Part shown: positions 56,460 through 64,000 of the stretch, one piece after another
How positions within the stretch are numbered: position 1 is the first letter of the stretch
How the letters are laid out: every line of letters begins with the position of its first letter
Assembly: GCF_001742425.1 (NCBI RefSeq)
Contig: NZ_MJEH01000033.1
Location: 62,001-126,000 of the forward strand
DNA from: Bacillus solimangrovi
Lineage (GTDB): Bacteria; Bacillota; Bacilli; Bacillales; Bacillaceae_N
Length of the DNA: 64,000 bases
Direction: 5' to 3'
Translations under genes and position numbers: made by a program
The notes under the pieces: generated by a model
Database searches by the model: none
What the model was told of the DNA's origin: nothing
The model's input: the letters and a program-made list of their open reading frames with translations, nothing else

Positions 56460-57329
56460 GTGATCATGAAAAAAGCTAGAAATGAAGCACCGAATCGAAT
56501 GTTATCAACGGTAGTCGGTATTATTTATGTCATAATTGGTGCAGGGTTCATGGCGTTGGCGTTTAACTTATTTCTATTACCAAACCAAATCGCATCAGGG
56601 GGAATAAGTGGACTAAGTGTTATTACGAAGGCCGTATTTGGATGGGAACCAGCTTATTTGCAAGGAGCTATCAATGTTCCGTTATTTATTCTAGGCATTA
56701 TCGTATTAGGGTTTGAGTTTGGAATTAAGACGTTAGTTGGAACCTTTGCGTTACCGATTTTTATATATGCAAGCCGAAATATGGAGCCGCTCACAACTGA
56801 ACCATTGTTAGGGGCATTGTTCGGAGGCATTGGTGTTGGATTAGGTTTAGGGATTGTTTTTCGTGGAAATGGTTCAACAGGTGGAGTTGCTGTACTTGCA
56901 CAAATAATACATAAATATACAGGTTTTTCATTAGGAGCATCTGTTGCATTGATTGATGGGTTAATTGTAACGACAGCAGCTATTGTGTTTAACGTAGAAC
57001 AAGCATTATATGCATTGATCGGTTTGTATGTAACGAGCAAAACAATTGATATCGTTCAAATTGGACTTGGGCGTTCGAAAATGGTCTTAATTATTACAAA
57101 TCATGAAGATGAAGTATGTCATGCAATTCTTCGAAGAATCGATCGTGGGGTTACTCGTGTGTCAGCAATGGGTGGTTATACGGATGATGAACGTCCGTTA
57201 CTCATGTGTGTTGTTGAACAAAGTGAGTTCACAAAATTGAAACAACTAGTGAAAAGTATTGATAGCTCTGCTTTTGTCATCGTAATGGATGCTTCCGAAG
57301 TATTAGGTGAGGGTTTTAAACGAGTATAA
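56460..57329 (+). CDS. yvjA: YitT-family membrane protein (YvjA-like)
   Basis: This protein has 289 residues from GTG 56460 (ATG 56466 is an alternative). It has about five or six helices with the family motifs GAGFMALAFNLFLLPNQIAS, GGISGLSVITKAVFG and FRGNGSTGGVAVLAQIIHKY. A C-terminal cytoplasmic DUF2179 domain follows (ILRRIDRGVTRVSAMGGYTD, ILRRID pattern). Transport substrate unknown. In B. subtilis yvjA also lies between prfB and cccB. Confidence 0.88.
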   Translation: MIMKKARNEAPNRMLSTVVGIIYVIIGAGFMALAFNLFLLPNQIASGGISGLSVITKAVFGWEPAYLQGAINVPLFILGIIVLGFEFGIKTLVGTFALPIFIYASRNMEPLTTEPLLGALFGGIGVGLGLGIVFRGNGSTGGVAVLAQIIHKYTGFSLGASVALIDGLIVTTAAIVFNVEQALYALIGLYVTSKTIDIVQIGLGRSKMVLIITNHEDEVCHAILRRIDRGVTRVSAMGGYTDDERPLLMCVVEQSEFTKLKQLVKSIDSSAFVIVMDASEVLGEGFKRV

Positions 57330-57334
57330 ATTGG

Positions 57335-57369
57335 TTATAATAGAGTAGTGTACATATATAATGGTACAC
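57335..57369 (+). promoter_or_regulatory. Candidate promoter and operator of cccB
   Basis: TATAAT (57335-57340) lies just past the yvjA stop with no good -35. It is followed by the inverted repeat AGTGTAC (57346-57352) / GTACACT (57363-57369), placed at or just after the expected transcription start like a repressor site. Confidence 0.4.
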
Positions 57370-57400
57370 TTGCTAAATTATCTCAGGGGAGGACTAGATA

Positions 57401-57757
57401 ATGAAGAAGAAGTTGCTTACATTATTTATGGGTACTGCTTTAGTTCTCAGTGCTTGTGGTGGCGGAGAAGAAGTTCAAGAACCAGTTCAAGAACCAGAAG
57501 TAGAACAGCCAGCTGGTGATGAAGGGGCAGTTGTAGATACAGCAGGTGCAGAGAAACTTTACCAAGAAAGCTGTGTAAGCTGTCACGGTCAAAATCTTGA
57601 AGGTGGGGTTGGACCTGAGCTAACAGCTGTAGGTGCTAGCTTATCAAGTGAAGAAATTCTTAACATTATTACAAATGGACAAGGTTCAATGCCAGCAGGT
57701 CTACTTCAAGGTGCTGAAGCAGAAAAAGTAGCTGCATGGTTAGCAGAGAAAAAATAA
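57401..57757 (+). CDS. cccB: Lipoprotein cytochrome c-551
   Basis: This 118-residue protein starts behind GGGGAGG. It has a lipoprotein signal with lipobox (ALVLSACGGGEE), an acidic linker (Glu/Pro/Val repeats) and one class I cytochrome c domain. Haem is attached through CVSCHG and the distal axial Met is in QGSMPAGL. It is membrane-tethered on the outside and carries electrons to terminal oxidases. The very acidic linker is typical of alkaliphile c-551 proteins, though not proof. Confidence 0.94.
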   Translation: MKKKLLTLFMGTALVLSACGGGEEVQEPVQEPEVEQPAGDEGAVVDTAGAEKLYQESCVSCHGQNLEGGVGPELTAVGASLSSEEILNIITNGQGSMPAGLLQGAEAEKVAAWLAEKK

Positions 57758-57768
57758 TATTCATGAAG

Positions 57769-57795
57769 ACTTCCTGATATCAGGAAGTTTTTTTA
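57769..57795 (+). terminator. Rho-independent terminator after cccB
   Basis: ACTTCCTGATATCAGGAAGT is a perfect 20-base palindrome followed by a T-run. Confidence 0.92.
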
Positions 57796-57981
57796 TGTCC
57801 ATCTTTATATAGGTATATGTACTTGTGGTTATGAAAAAATTGTTGATAATTCATGAACATAGAAATAGACAAAAACTCACATGAATTTTCAATTAGTATT
57901 AATTAACGTGTGTAACCATTTTATATGTAGGATTGAAAAGAAAATGTAACATTTATTTTCTCGGAAATTGGAGGATATTGA

Positions 57982-57990
57982 TGGTATAAT
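57982..57990 (+). promoter_or_regulatory. Extended -10 promoter candidate for ftsEX
   Basis: TGGTATAAT (TGN plus TATAAT) lies in the roughly 460-bp gap between the cccB terminator and ftsE. The -35 region is weak, as is usual for extended -10 promoters. It would give a leader of about 265 bases. Confidence 0.4.
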
Positions 57991-58038
57991 ATAAATTATG
58001 TCAGTGTGTCTAATGATATGACAGATTGCATGTAAGAA

Positions 58039-58068
58039 ATTTTCGTGAAATTACAATTTCACGAAAAT
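58039..58068 (+). other. Perfect 13-bp inverted repeat in the ftsEX leader
   Basis: ATTTTCGTGAAAT and ATTTCACGAAAAT flank loop TACA. No T-run follows. It lies 190 bases before ftsE, downstream of the candidate promoter, so it would be transcribed. It could be an operator or an RNA hairpin. Nothing else supportable is seen in the gap. Confidence 0.7.
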
Positions 58069-58258
58069 GAACAGTATACATAAGTTTAATATCTGTCAGA
58101 AATCAACGAAATTAAGAGAAGCTTCAAGTAGTGGAGTTTCGTTCATTCCTCATGGAAACTTAGCCAAGATTATTAGGTTTAACAGAGGGTATACATGCTA
58201 GTATTCACATCGTTAAAGAACAGAAAAGACGAAATCTAAAAAGTATTGGTGATTTTAA

Positions 58259-58945
58259 ATGATTGAAATGAAGGACGTATTTAAACAGTATCCAAATGGT
58301 GTAATGGCGGTTAATGGTATTAACGTTCAGATTGGCCAAGGCGAATTTGTCTATGTTGTAGGTCCAAGTGGAGCCGGTAAATCAACATTCATTAAGATGA
58401 TGTATAGCGAGGAAAGACCAACAAAAGGTTCGATTGCGATCAATGGTATCGAGTTAACGAAATTAAAAGAAAAAAAAGTACCTTATTTACGTAGAAATAT
58501 TGGGATTGTTTTTCAAGATTTTAAGTTACTACCTAAACTGTCCGTTTATGAAAATGTAGCCTTCGCATTAGAAGTAATTGAAGAACAACCAAAGGCTATT
58601 AAAAAACGGGTTATGGAAGTACTTGATTTGGTTCGATTGAAGCATAAAGCTCGTTTCTTACCAGATGAATTATCGGGTGGTGAGCAACAACGTGTATCAA
58701 TTGCTCGTTCAATTGTTAACTATCCAAAAGTGATGATTGCAGATGAACCAACGGGGAACTTAGATCCTGAAACCTCATGGGATATTATGAATTTATTCGA
58801 AGAAATAAATAACCGAGGTACAACGGTGTTAATGGCAACCCATAATCGTGAAATCGTAAATACGATGAGAAAACGAGTCATTGCAATTGAACATGGAAAG
58901 ATTGTCCGCGACGAACTTCGAGGTGATTACGGTTATGAGGATTAA
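58259..58945 (+). CDS. ftsE: Cell-division ABC transporter ATP-binding protein FtsE
   Basis: This 228-residue ATPase of the FtsEX complex drives wall hydrolase activation. It has Walker A GPSGAGKSTFIK, Q-loop FQDFKLLPKLS, signature LSGGEQQRVSIARS, Walker B VMIADEPTGNLD and the H-loop ATHNRE. The start MIEMKDVFKQYPNG matches the family. ftsX starts inside its 3' end (11-base overlap). Confidence 0.97.
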   Translation: MIEMKDVFKQYPNGVMAVNGINVQIGQGEFVYVVGPSGAGKSTFIKMMYSEERPTKGSIAINGIELTKLKEKKVPYLRRNIGIVFQDFKLLPKLSVYENVAFALEVIEEQPKAIKKRVMEVLDLVRLKHKARFLPDELSGGEQQRVSIARSIVNYPKVMIADEPTGNLDPETSWDIMNLFEEINNRGTTVLMATHNREIVNTMRKRVIAIEHGKIVRDELRGDYGYED

Positions 58946-59831
58946 TACATTTGTACGTCATTTGAAAGAAGGCTTCAAGAACATTACGAGAAATGGATGG
59001 ATGACATTTGCTTCTGTTAGTGCTGTCACAGTCACATTGTTGTTAGTTGGTACGTTTCTCGTCATTATGATGAATTTGAATGAAATGGCTAACAATATAG
59101 AAGAAAATGTCGAAATACGTGTGCACATTGATAGAGCAGCTACACAAGAACAGCAAGGAGAATTAAAAGAACAGATTAACAACATACCGCAAGTAGAGGA
59201 TATTGCATTTGTTTCCAAAGAGAAAGAGCTTGAATCAATTATTCAAAGCTTAGGAAAAGAAGGACAAGCTTTCTCAGGATTAAAAGAAGAGAACCCATTA
59301 AATGATGTATTTGTCGTTAAAACAAATAATCCAGAAGCAGATACGATTGAAGTAGCTAAAAAGATTGAAGCGTTCTCGTCAGTTGGAAAAGTAAACTATG
59401 GACAAGGTACTGTTGAACGGTTATTTAATGTAATTGGAGTGACAAGAAATATTGGGATTGGTCTCATAATTGGACTGATGTTCACAGCAATGTTCTTAAT
59501 CTCTAATACTATTAAAATTACAATTGTTGCTCGTCGTAAAGAAATAGAAATTATGAAGCTTGTAGGTGCAACAAACTGGTTCATTCGCTGGCCGTTCTTC
59601 GTTGAAGGGCTATTGCTAGGTATTCTAGGCTCAGTTATTCCAATTATTCTATTATTAGTTAGTTACGATAACATATACAAAATGTTAAATCCAAAGTTAC
59701 AAGATACATTCCTAAGTCTATTACCTTTTAATCCATTTGCAATTCAGTTAGCTAGTATTTTACTAGGGATTGGTGCGTTAATTGGCGTATGGGGAAGTAT
59801 GATGTCTGTACGTAAATTCTTAAAAGTATAG
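58935..59831 (+). CDS. ftsX: Cell-division permease-like protein FtsX
   Basis: ATG 58935 gives 298 residues starting RINTFVRHLKEGFKNITRNG. It has four transmembrane helices, with a large extracellular loop between helices 1 and 2 (about residues 50-165) that contacts peptidoglycan hydrolases. Family motif: KITIVARRKEIEIMKLVGAT. It is coupled to ftsE and followed 27 bases later by a coiled-coil M23 hydrolase gene. Confidence 0.96.
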   Translation: MRINTFVRHLKEGFKNITRNGWMTFASVSAVTVTLLLVGTFLVIMMNLNEMANNIEENVEIRVHIDRAATQEQQGELKEQINNIPQVEDIAFVSKEKELESIIQSLGKEGQAFSGLKEENPLNDVFVVKTNNPEADTIEVAKKIEAFSSVGKVNYGQGTVERLFNVIGVTRNIGIGLIIGLMFTAMFLISNTIKITIVARRKEIEIMKLVGATNWFIRWPFFVEGLLLGILGSVIPIILLLVSYDNIYKMLNPKLQDTFLSLLPFNPFAIQLASILLGIGALIGVWGSMMSVRKFLKV

Positions 59832-59858
59832 AAGTTTGCTGAAGAGAGGGGAAGTACG

Positions 59859-61091
59859 GTGTTGACCAGAAAAAGTGTAGCTAAAGTACTTATATGTGCA
59901 ACATTATTCATTTCAGGAACTTTCGGTGCATCATATAATGTTCTTGCAAATCAAGAGCTCATTAATAATATTCAAAAAATCAAAGAGAAAAAAGCAAATA
60001 TAGATAATGAAGAAGGAAAAGCAGAGCAACAACTGCAACAAGTTGAAGCAGCGCAACAGAAGGTAAGAGATGAAATAAAACGAATTGATTTGGCTGTAGC
60101 AGAAACGAAAGGAAATATTCGCAAGAATGAAGAAAGTATAAAGGAAACAAATGAACAAATCGAACAATTAACAATCGAAATTGAAGACCTTCAAGAACGT
60201 ATTGAAGAAAGAGATGAATTGCTAAAAGAACGCGCTCGCTCTATCCAAGAGACTGGCGGAATGGTTAGTTATTTGGATGTATTGCTAGGCGCACAAAACT
60301 TCTCAGATTTTATTGATCGAGCAGGTGCAGTATCAGTTATTATGCAACAAGATAAAGATATCTTACGCGAACATATGGATGAAAAAGAACTAGTTGAAGA
60401 GAAAAAAGAAGAAGTAATTGATAAAAAAGAGAATCTTGAAAAAGCATTAGCAGAACAAGAGCGCTTAAAGGAACAATTTGAAAAGCAAAAAGAAGAAAAG
60501 AATCAAATTATGAGTCAATTAAGAGAACAAGAAGAAGAAATTGAGAAAGCGATCTTATCACTGGAAGAACAAAAGCAAATCTTGGACAAGCAAGAAGCAG
60601 TACAGCGTCAGTTGCTAAAGCAGTGGCAAGAAGAGGAACGAAAGCGGAAAGAAGCAGCAAAAAGAGGTGAACAAATTCCAACAATATCTGATGGTTCATT
60701 TACTAGACCAGCAAACGGTCCAGCCACATCTCATTACGGTCAACGTTGGGGTAAGTTGCATGCAGGAATAGACATTGGAAAGAGAGGTAGTGACGTCCCA
60801 ATCGTTGCTGCTGCAAATGGAATTGTGTTCCGATCGTATTATTCAAACTCTTACGGGAATGTTGTTTTCATTACTCATATTGTGAATGGTAAGACGTATA
60901 CAACAGTGTATGCTCATATGGAGAATCGTCTCGTTGCAGAAGGACAGACTGTTCAAAAAGGACAAAAAATAGGATATATGGGTAATACAGGTGATTCAAT
61001 GGGAGCACACTTACACTTTGAAATTCATGAAGGTGCTTGGAACTATGCAAAGAGTAATTCAGTAGACCCGAGAAAATATATCAACTTTTAA
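59859..61091 (+). CDS. Coiled-coil M23 peptidase (EnvC/PcsB-like FtsEX partner)
   Basis: This 410-residue exported protein starts at GTG 59859 behind GAGAGGGG, with TTG 59862 as alternative. The signal peptide (VLICATLFISGTFGASYNVLA) is followed by a long Glu/Lys/Gln coiled coil (about 30-265) containing a PcsB-like hydrophobic break (MVSYLDVLLGAQNFSDFIDR). The C-terminal LytM domain has the zinc ligands in HAGIDIGKRG and HLHFEIHEG, so it should be an active endopeptidase. Its place right after ftsX suggests that it is the hydrolase controlled by FtsEX, as EnvC is in E. coli and PcsB in streptococci. In B. subtilis the known partner CwlO is encoded elsewhere. Confidence 0.9.
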   Translation: MLTRKSVAKVLICATLFISGTFGASYNVLANQELINNIQKIKEKKANIDNEEGKAEQQLQQVEAAQQKVRDEIKRIDLAVAETKGNIRKNEESIKETNEQIEQLTIEIEDLQERIEERDELLKERARSIQETGGMVSYLDVLLGAQNFSDFIDRAGAVSVIMQQDKDILREHMDEKELVEEKKEEVIDKKENLEKALAEQERLKEQFEKQKEEKNQIMSQLREQEEEIEKAILSLEEQKQILDKQEAVQRQLLKQWQEEERKRKEAAKRGEQIPTISDGSFTRPANGPATSHYGQRWGKLHAGIDIGKRGSDVPIVAAANGIVFRSYYSNSYGNVVFITHIVNGKTYTTVYAHMENRLVAEGQTVQKGQKIGYMGNTGDSMGAHLHFEIHEGAWNYAKSNSVDPRKYINF

Positions 61092-61133
61092 GTACATAGT
61101 TTAAAAAAGCTTGTCATATAGTAGTTGTACAAC

Positions 61134-61168
61134 AAGGGCATCACACGTGTTTGTGTGGTGCTCTTCTT
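61134..61168 (+). terminator. Terminator-like hairpin after the M23 gene
   Basis: AAGGGCATCACAC pairs with GTGTGGTGCTCTT (13 pairs, two G-U) around loop GTGTTT; the T-tract after it is weak (CTTAC). The remaining 227 bases to the next gene show no other feature. Confidence 0.7.
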
Positions 61169-61395
61169 ACTAATTTGGATATTGAAAGAAATTTAAATAT
61201 ATATTTTTATATCTCATTAAGTTGAGGTAAATAATCTTCATAAATAACGTAAACAATAAACAATAGATGTTATGTTAAACTAAAAAGAGGGAATATCATT
61301 GTTAATCCCTAATTAAAGGATTTTAACGAGTTCTTGGAGTAATTGGTAATAGTAGTCTAGAACTTGATCGATTAATATTTATTTGAGGTGAAGTT

Positions 61396-62856
61396 ATGAA
61401 TTTTCGTGGGCGGGTTGTTGCAATTTTGATGGGTTTATCCTTAGTAATGGGTGCTGGGGTAACATATCTATTTGCTAATGTTGGAACAGAAGAGTTACCG
61501 ATCTATGCAATGGAAGAACAAACTGCTCCATCTACTAGTGGAACTTCTACAAATAATGAGGCTGAGATCGACAAGATTTCCCGGGCAATGCAAGTCATTT
61601 CCGAATCTTATGTCGAAAAAGTAGATGAAGAAAAATTAGTTGAAGGTGCAATTCAGGGCATGTTGGAGACGTTAGATGATCCTTACTCTGTCTATATGAA
61701 TAAGGAAACGGCAAAGCAATTCACTGATTCACTCGATTCTTCATTTGAAGGTATTGGTGCTGAAGTTAGTATGATTGATGGTAAGGTAACCATTGTGTCT
61801 CCTTATAAAGGTTCACCTGCAGAGAAAGCTGGCCTTAAACCTAATGATCAAATTATAACAGTTGATGGGAATAGCTTAGAAGGATTAGACCTCTACGAAG
61901 CGGTCTTAAAAATTCGAGGGAAAAAGGGAAGTATAGTGAAGTTAGAGGTGCAACGTCCAGGCGTTGCTAAACCATTGATCGTTGACGTTACACGTGATGA
62001 AATACCTATTGAAACGGTGTATAGCTCTGTAAAAGATGTGAATGGTGAAAAAATTGGATATATCGAAGTGACGAGCTTCTCTGAAGATACTGCACAACAT
62101 TTTGAAGAGGGTGTTGCTGAACTTGAGAAGCAAAACATTACAGGTCTTGTGATTGATGTTCGAGGAAATCCTGGTGGTTATTTGCAAAGTGTCGAACAGA
62201 TGTTGAAGCAGTTTATTACGAAAGAAAAACCATATTTACAGATTGAGAATCGAGAAGGTGAGAAAAAACGTTTCTTCTCTTCATTGAAGGAAAAGAAAGA
62301 CTATCCGATTTCGGTCTTAATTGATGGAGGAAGTGCATCTGCGTCTGAAATTCTTGCGGGAGCGATGAAAGAAGCTGGTGGTTATGATATTGTCGGTGTA
62401 AAGTCATTTGGTAAAGGAACTGTTCAACAAGCGATGCCGATGGAAGATGGAAGTAATCTAAAGCTTACATTGTTTAAGTGGCTTACACCTGAAGGCAATT
62501 GGATTCATGAGAAAGGTGTTGAACCTACAGTGATAGTTGAACAACCTGAATATTTCCATGCAAGTCCAATTGAGGTTGAAGAACCTTTGAAGTTAGATCA
62601 AACGAGTGAACAGATTAAAAATGCTCAAATTATGTTGAGAGGTTTAGGATTCGAACCTGGACGAACTGATGGATACTTCGGTGCAGAAACAGACGTGGCT
62701 GTGAAAGCTTTTCAACGTACTAACGAATTATCGGTAACAGGAGAAATTGATGAACAAACTGCTGGGAAGATGCAACAGCAAATTATTGAATTGATTCGTT
62801 CAGAAGAGAATGATATCCAATTGGAAGTAGCTTTAAAACTTGTTCAACAAAAATAA
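61396..62856 (+). CDS. ctpB: C-terminal processing protease, S41 family (CtpB-like)
   Basis: This 486-residue exported serine protease starts behind GAGGTG. It has an N-terminal signal or anchor (VVAILMGLSLVMGAGVTYLF), a PDZ domain at about 110-190 (YKGSPAEKAGLKPNDQIITV), the S41 core with catalytic Ser in DGGSASASEILAGAMKEAGG (about 305-325) and Lys in VKSFGKGTVQ, and a C-terminal peptidoglycan-binding_1 domain (about 405-465, MLRGLGFEPGRTDGYFG). In B. subtilis CtpB cleaves SpoIVFA during sporulation and lies after ftsEX, matching this order. Confidence 0.93.
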   Translation: MNFRGRVVAILMGLSLVMGAGVTYLFANVGTEELPIYAMEEQTAPSTSGTSTNNEAEIDKISRAMQVISESYVEKVDEEKLVEGAIQGMLETLDDPYSVYMNKETAKQFTDSLDSSFEGIGAEVSMIDGKVTIVSPYKGSPAEKAGLKPNDQIITVDGNSLEGLDLYEAVLKIRGKKGSIVKLEVQRPGVAKPLIVDVTRDEIPIETVYSSVKDVNGEKIGYIEVTSFSEDTAQHFEEGVAELEKQNITGLVIDVRGNPGGYLQSVEQMLKQFITKEKPYLQIENREGEKKRFFSSLKEKKDYPISVLIDGGSASASEILAGAMKEAGGYDIVGVKSFGKGTVQQAMPMEDGSNLKLTLFKWLTPEGNWIHEKGVEPTVIVEQPEYFHASPIEVEEPLKLDQTSEQIKNAQIMLRGLGFEPGRTDGYFGAETDVAVKAFQRTNELSVTGEIDEQTAGKMQQQIIELIRSEENDIQLEVALKLVQQK

Positions 62857-62864
62857 GCATTAAT

Positions 62865-62902
62865 AACAAGTAAGGGAATGTTATGTCCCTTGCTTGTTTT
62901 TA
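62865..62902 (+). terminator. Rho-independent terminator after ctpB
   Basis: AACAAGTAAGGGA pairs with TCCCTTGCTTGTT (one G-U) around an 8-base loop, then TTTTTAT. Confidence 0.9.
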
Positions 62903-63130
62903 TGTAAGTTGATGTATGTAACCGAACAATAGTTATGATAACTTTGTAAAAAGAAACTCTTTACTTGTAGCTATTTATTAGCCTATATCAAAAATATGAT
63001 GAGGTTTCATTTCAAGTAGGTCACAAAGGAAATGGAGCATACCTGTCGAAATATAATGTGTAACGAGAAAACTAGTAGATGATAATGTTAATCATAGAAA
63101 GAGAGATTATCATGTGGAGGTGTATCGTTT

Positions 63131-64000
63131 GTGGAATTATGGTTAGATGAGTTGTTAAAGGGATTTGGAAAATTTTTTCTACACCCTTTTTTATATGCTG
63201 CAATCATTGTTGCATTACTATTAGGTGTTAAGCGAGTGAAGCGTGAAAGAAAAGATTTTCACGTTAGAGTGTATGATTCAGTCTTAGAATTAGGAGAGTT
63301 ATTTCTCCCAGGAGTTGTTGTTGGATTAATTGTTTCGTTTGGAACGATTATGCTCGGTATTACAATTCCAATTGGTTTCCTTACAGTAGTAGCTGCTTTG
63401 TACATATTATTATCATTGACCTTGCAAATTCGCTGGGTTTCACCTGCGTATGTGATTAGTTTTGCTGTGATCTTCGTGTTCTTTATGAAAGAAATGGAAT
63501 TAGGATGGGGTTCAGTGTTGGATGTTTCTATCGTTTCCTTCACACATCTTATTATCCTTCTATCAATCTTAGTTTTAGTTGAAGCAGTATTATTAATGCG
63601 ATTTGGTGGAAAAAGAACGTCACCTATGTTATTGAAAGGTAAAAGGGGCAAGTTAATTGGTGCTCATCAATCAAACAAGTTATGGCTTATTCCGTTGTTT
63701 CTACTTGTACCAGTCGAGAGCGGGATTATTGCAAAAGATTGGTGGCCGCTTCTCCCAGAAGTTAATGGTCAATCTTACATGCTTATGCTTGTACCTTTTG
63801 CCTCAGGAGTTACACAACGAATTCGAACTGAGCTACCTCAAATTGGTATGAAGAGGATTGGCAAACAAGTTCTTCTATTAGCATTACTTCTATGTTCTCT
63901 ATCAATAGCGTCCTTATGGCTACCATATTTAATTCTTGTGACATGTGCAGTTGCGATTATTGGTAGAGAGTGGATCTATTATCGTCAGAAGCATCGAGAG
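63131..64000 (+). CDS. minJ: MinJ-like polytopic membrane protein, 3' truncated by window end
   Basis: The GTG at 63131 follows TGGAGGTG; 290 codons are present and the frame is open at the window end. The N-terminus ELWLDELLKGFGKFFLHPFL then LYAAIIVALLLGVKRVKRER is typical of MinJ (YvjD). About six or more hydrophobic helices follow. MinJ bridges DivIVA and MinD and positions division inhibition; its PDZ domain would lie beyond the window. The position after ctpB agrees with B. subtilis. Confidence 0.85.
   Translation, partial: MELWLDELLKGFGKFFLHPFLYAAIIVALLLGVKRVKRERKDFHVRVYDSVLELGELFLPGVVVGLIVSFGTIMLGITIPIGFLTVVAALYILLSLTLQIRWVSPAYVISFAVIFVFFMKEMELGWGSVLDVSIVSFTHLIILLSILVLVEAVLLMRFGGKRTSPMLLKGKRGKLIGAHQSNKLWLIPLFLLVPVESGIIAKDWWPLLPEVNGQSYMLMLVPFASGVTQRIRTELPQIGMKRIGKQVLLLALLLCSLSIASLWLPYLILVTCAVAIIGREWIYYRQKHRE

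Overview
This window is low-GC, gene-dense DNA from an endospore-former-type Firmicute of the family Bacillaceae. From about 24 kb to the end, the gene order follows the comF-to-minJ region of Bacillus subtilis: degS, degU, degV, comFA, comFC, yvyF, flgM, flgN, flgK, flgL, yviE, fliW, csrA, hag, flaG, fliD, fliS, fliT, hpf, yjfB, secA, prfB, yitT-family, cccB, ftsE, ftsX, ctpB, minJ. An S-layer-type wall (SLH domains plus CsaB) and acidic, enlarged surface proteins would suit an alkaliphilic or haloalkaliphilic Bacillaceae. That placement is inference.

Layout. 0-6 kb: an RND efflux set (membrane fusion protein, SwrC-like RND pump, and a TolC-like exported protein, unexpected in a monoderm). 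6-9 kb: a C39-like peptidase, a 107-bp inverted repeat and asparagine synthetase. 9.6-22.8 kb: a cell-wall polymer and S-layer block (NAGPA-SLH exoprotein, TagA-type glycosyltransferase, flippase, MraY/TagO-type enzyme, DUF5693 membrane protein, CsaB pyruvyl transferase, multidomain amidase, LCP ligase). 23-26 kb: YigZ-family protein and the DegS/DegU two-component system.

26.1-34.9 kb: a cassette absent from the corresponding B. subtilis locus. It holds a 1680-residue FliK-like protein with nine 93-97 residue tandem repeats, an FlhB C-terminal-domain homologue, a FliS paralogue, a 775-residue flagellin with three tandem surface domains, and a YaaR protein. It carries its own sigma-D-type promoters. 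35-51.9 kb: degV, the competence genes and the late flagellar genes. The main flagellin hag has a good sigma-D promoter and a leader with GGA motifs, one in a hairpin loop and one in the ribosome binding site, next to fliW and csrA; this points to FliW-CsrA control. Between hag and flaG lie a potassium-channel-like membrane protein with a degenerate selectivity filter and a small unknown helical protein.

52.3-64 kb: secA, prfB with its +1 programmed frameshift, cccB, ftsEX followed directly by a coiled-coil M23 hydrolase, a CtpB-like protease, and the start of a minJ-like gene cut by the window end. The first gene is also cut, at the window start. I saw no tRNA, rRNA, CRISPR array, transposase or prophage. 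All calls come from reading the sequence; family names rest on recognised motifs and gene order, not on database searches.
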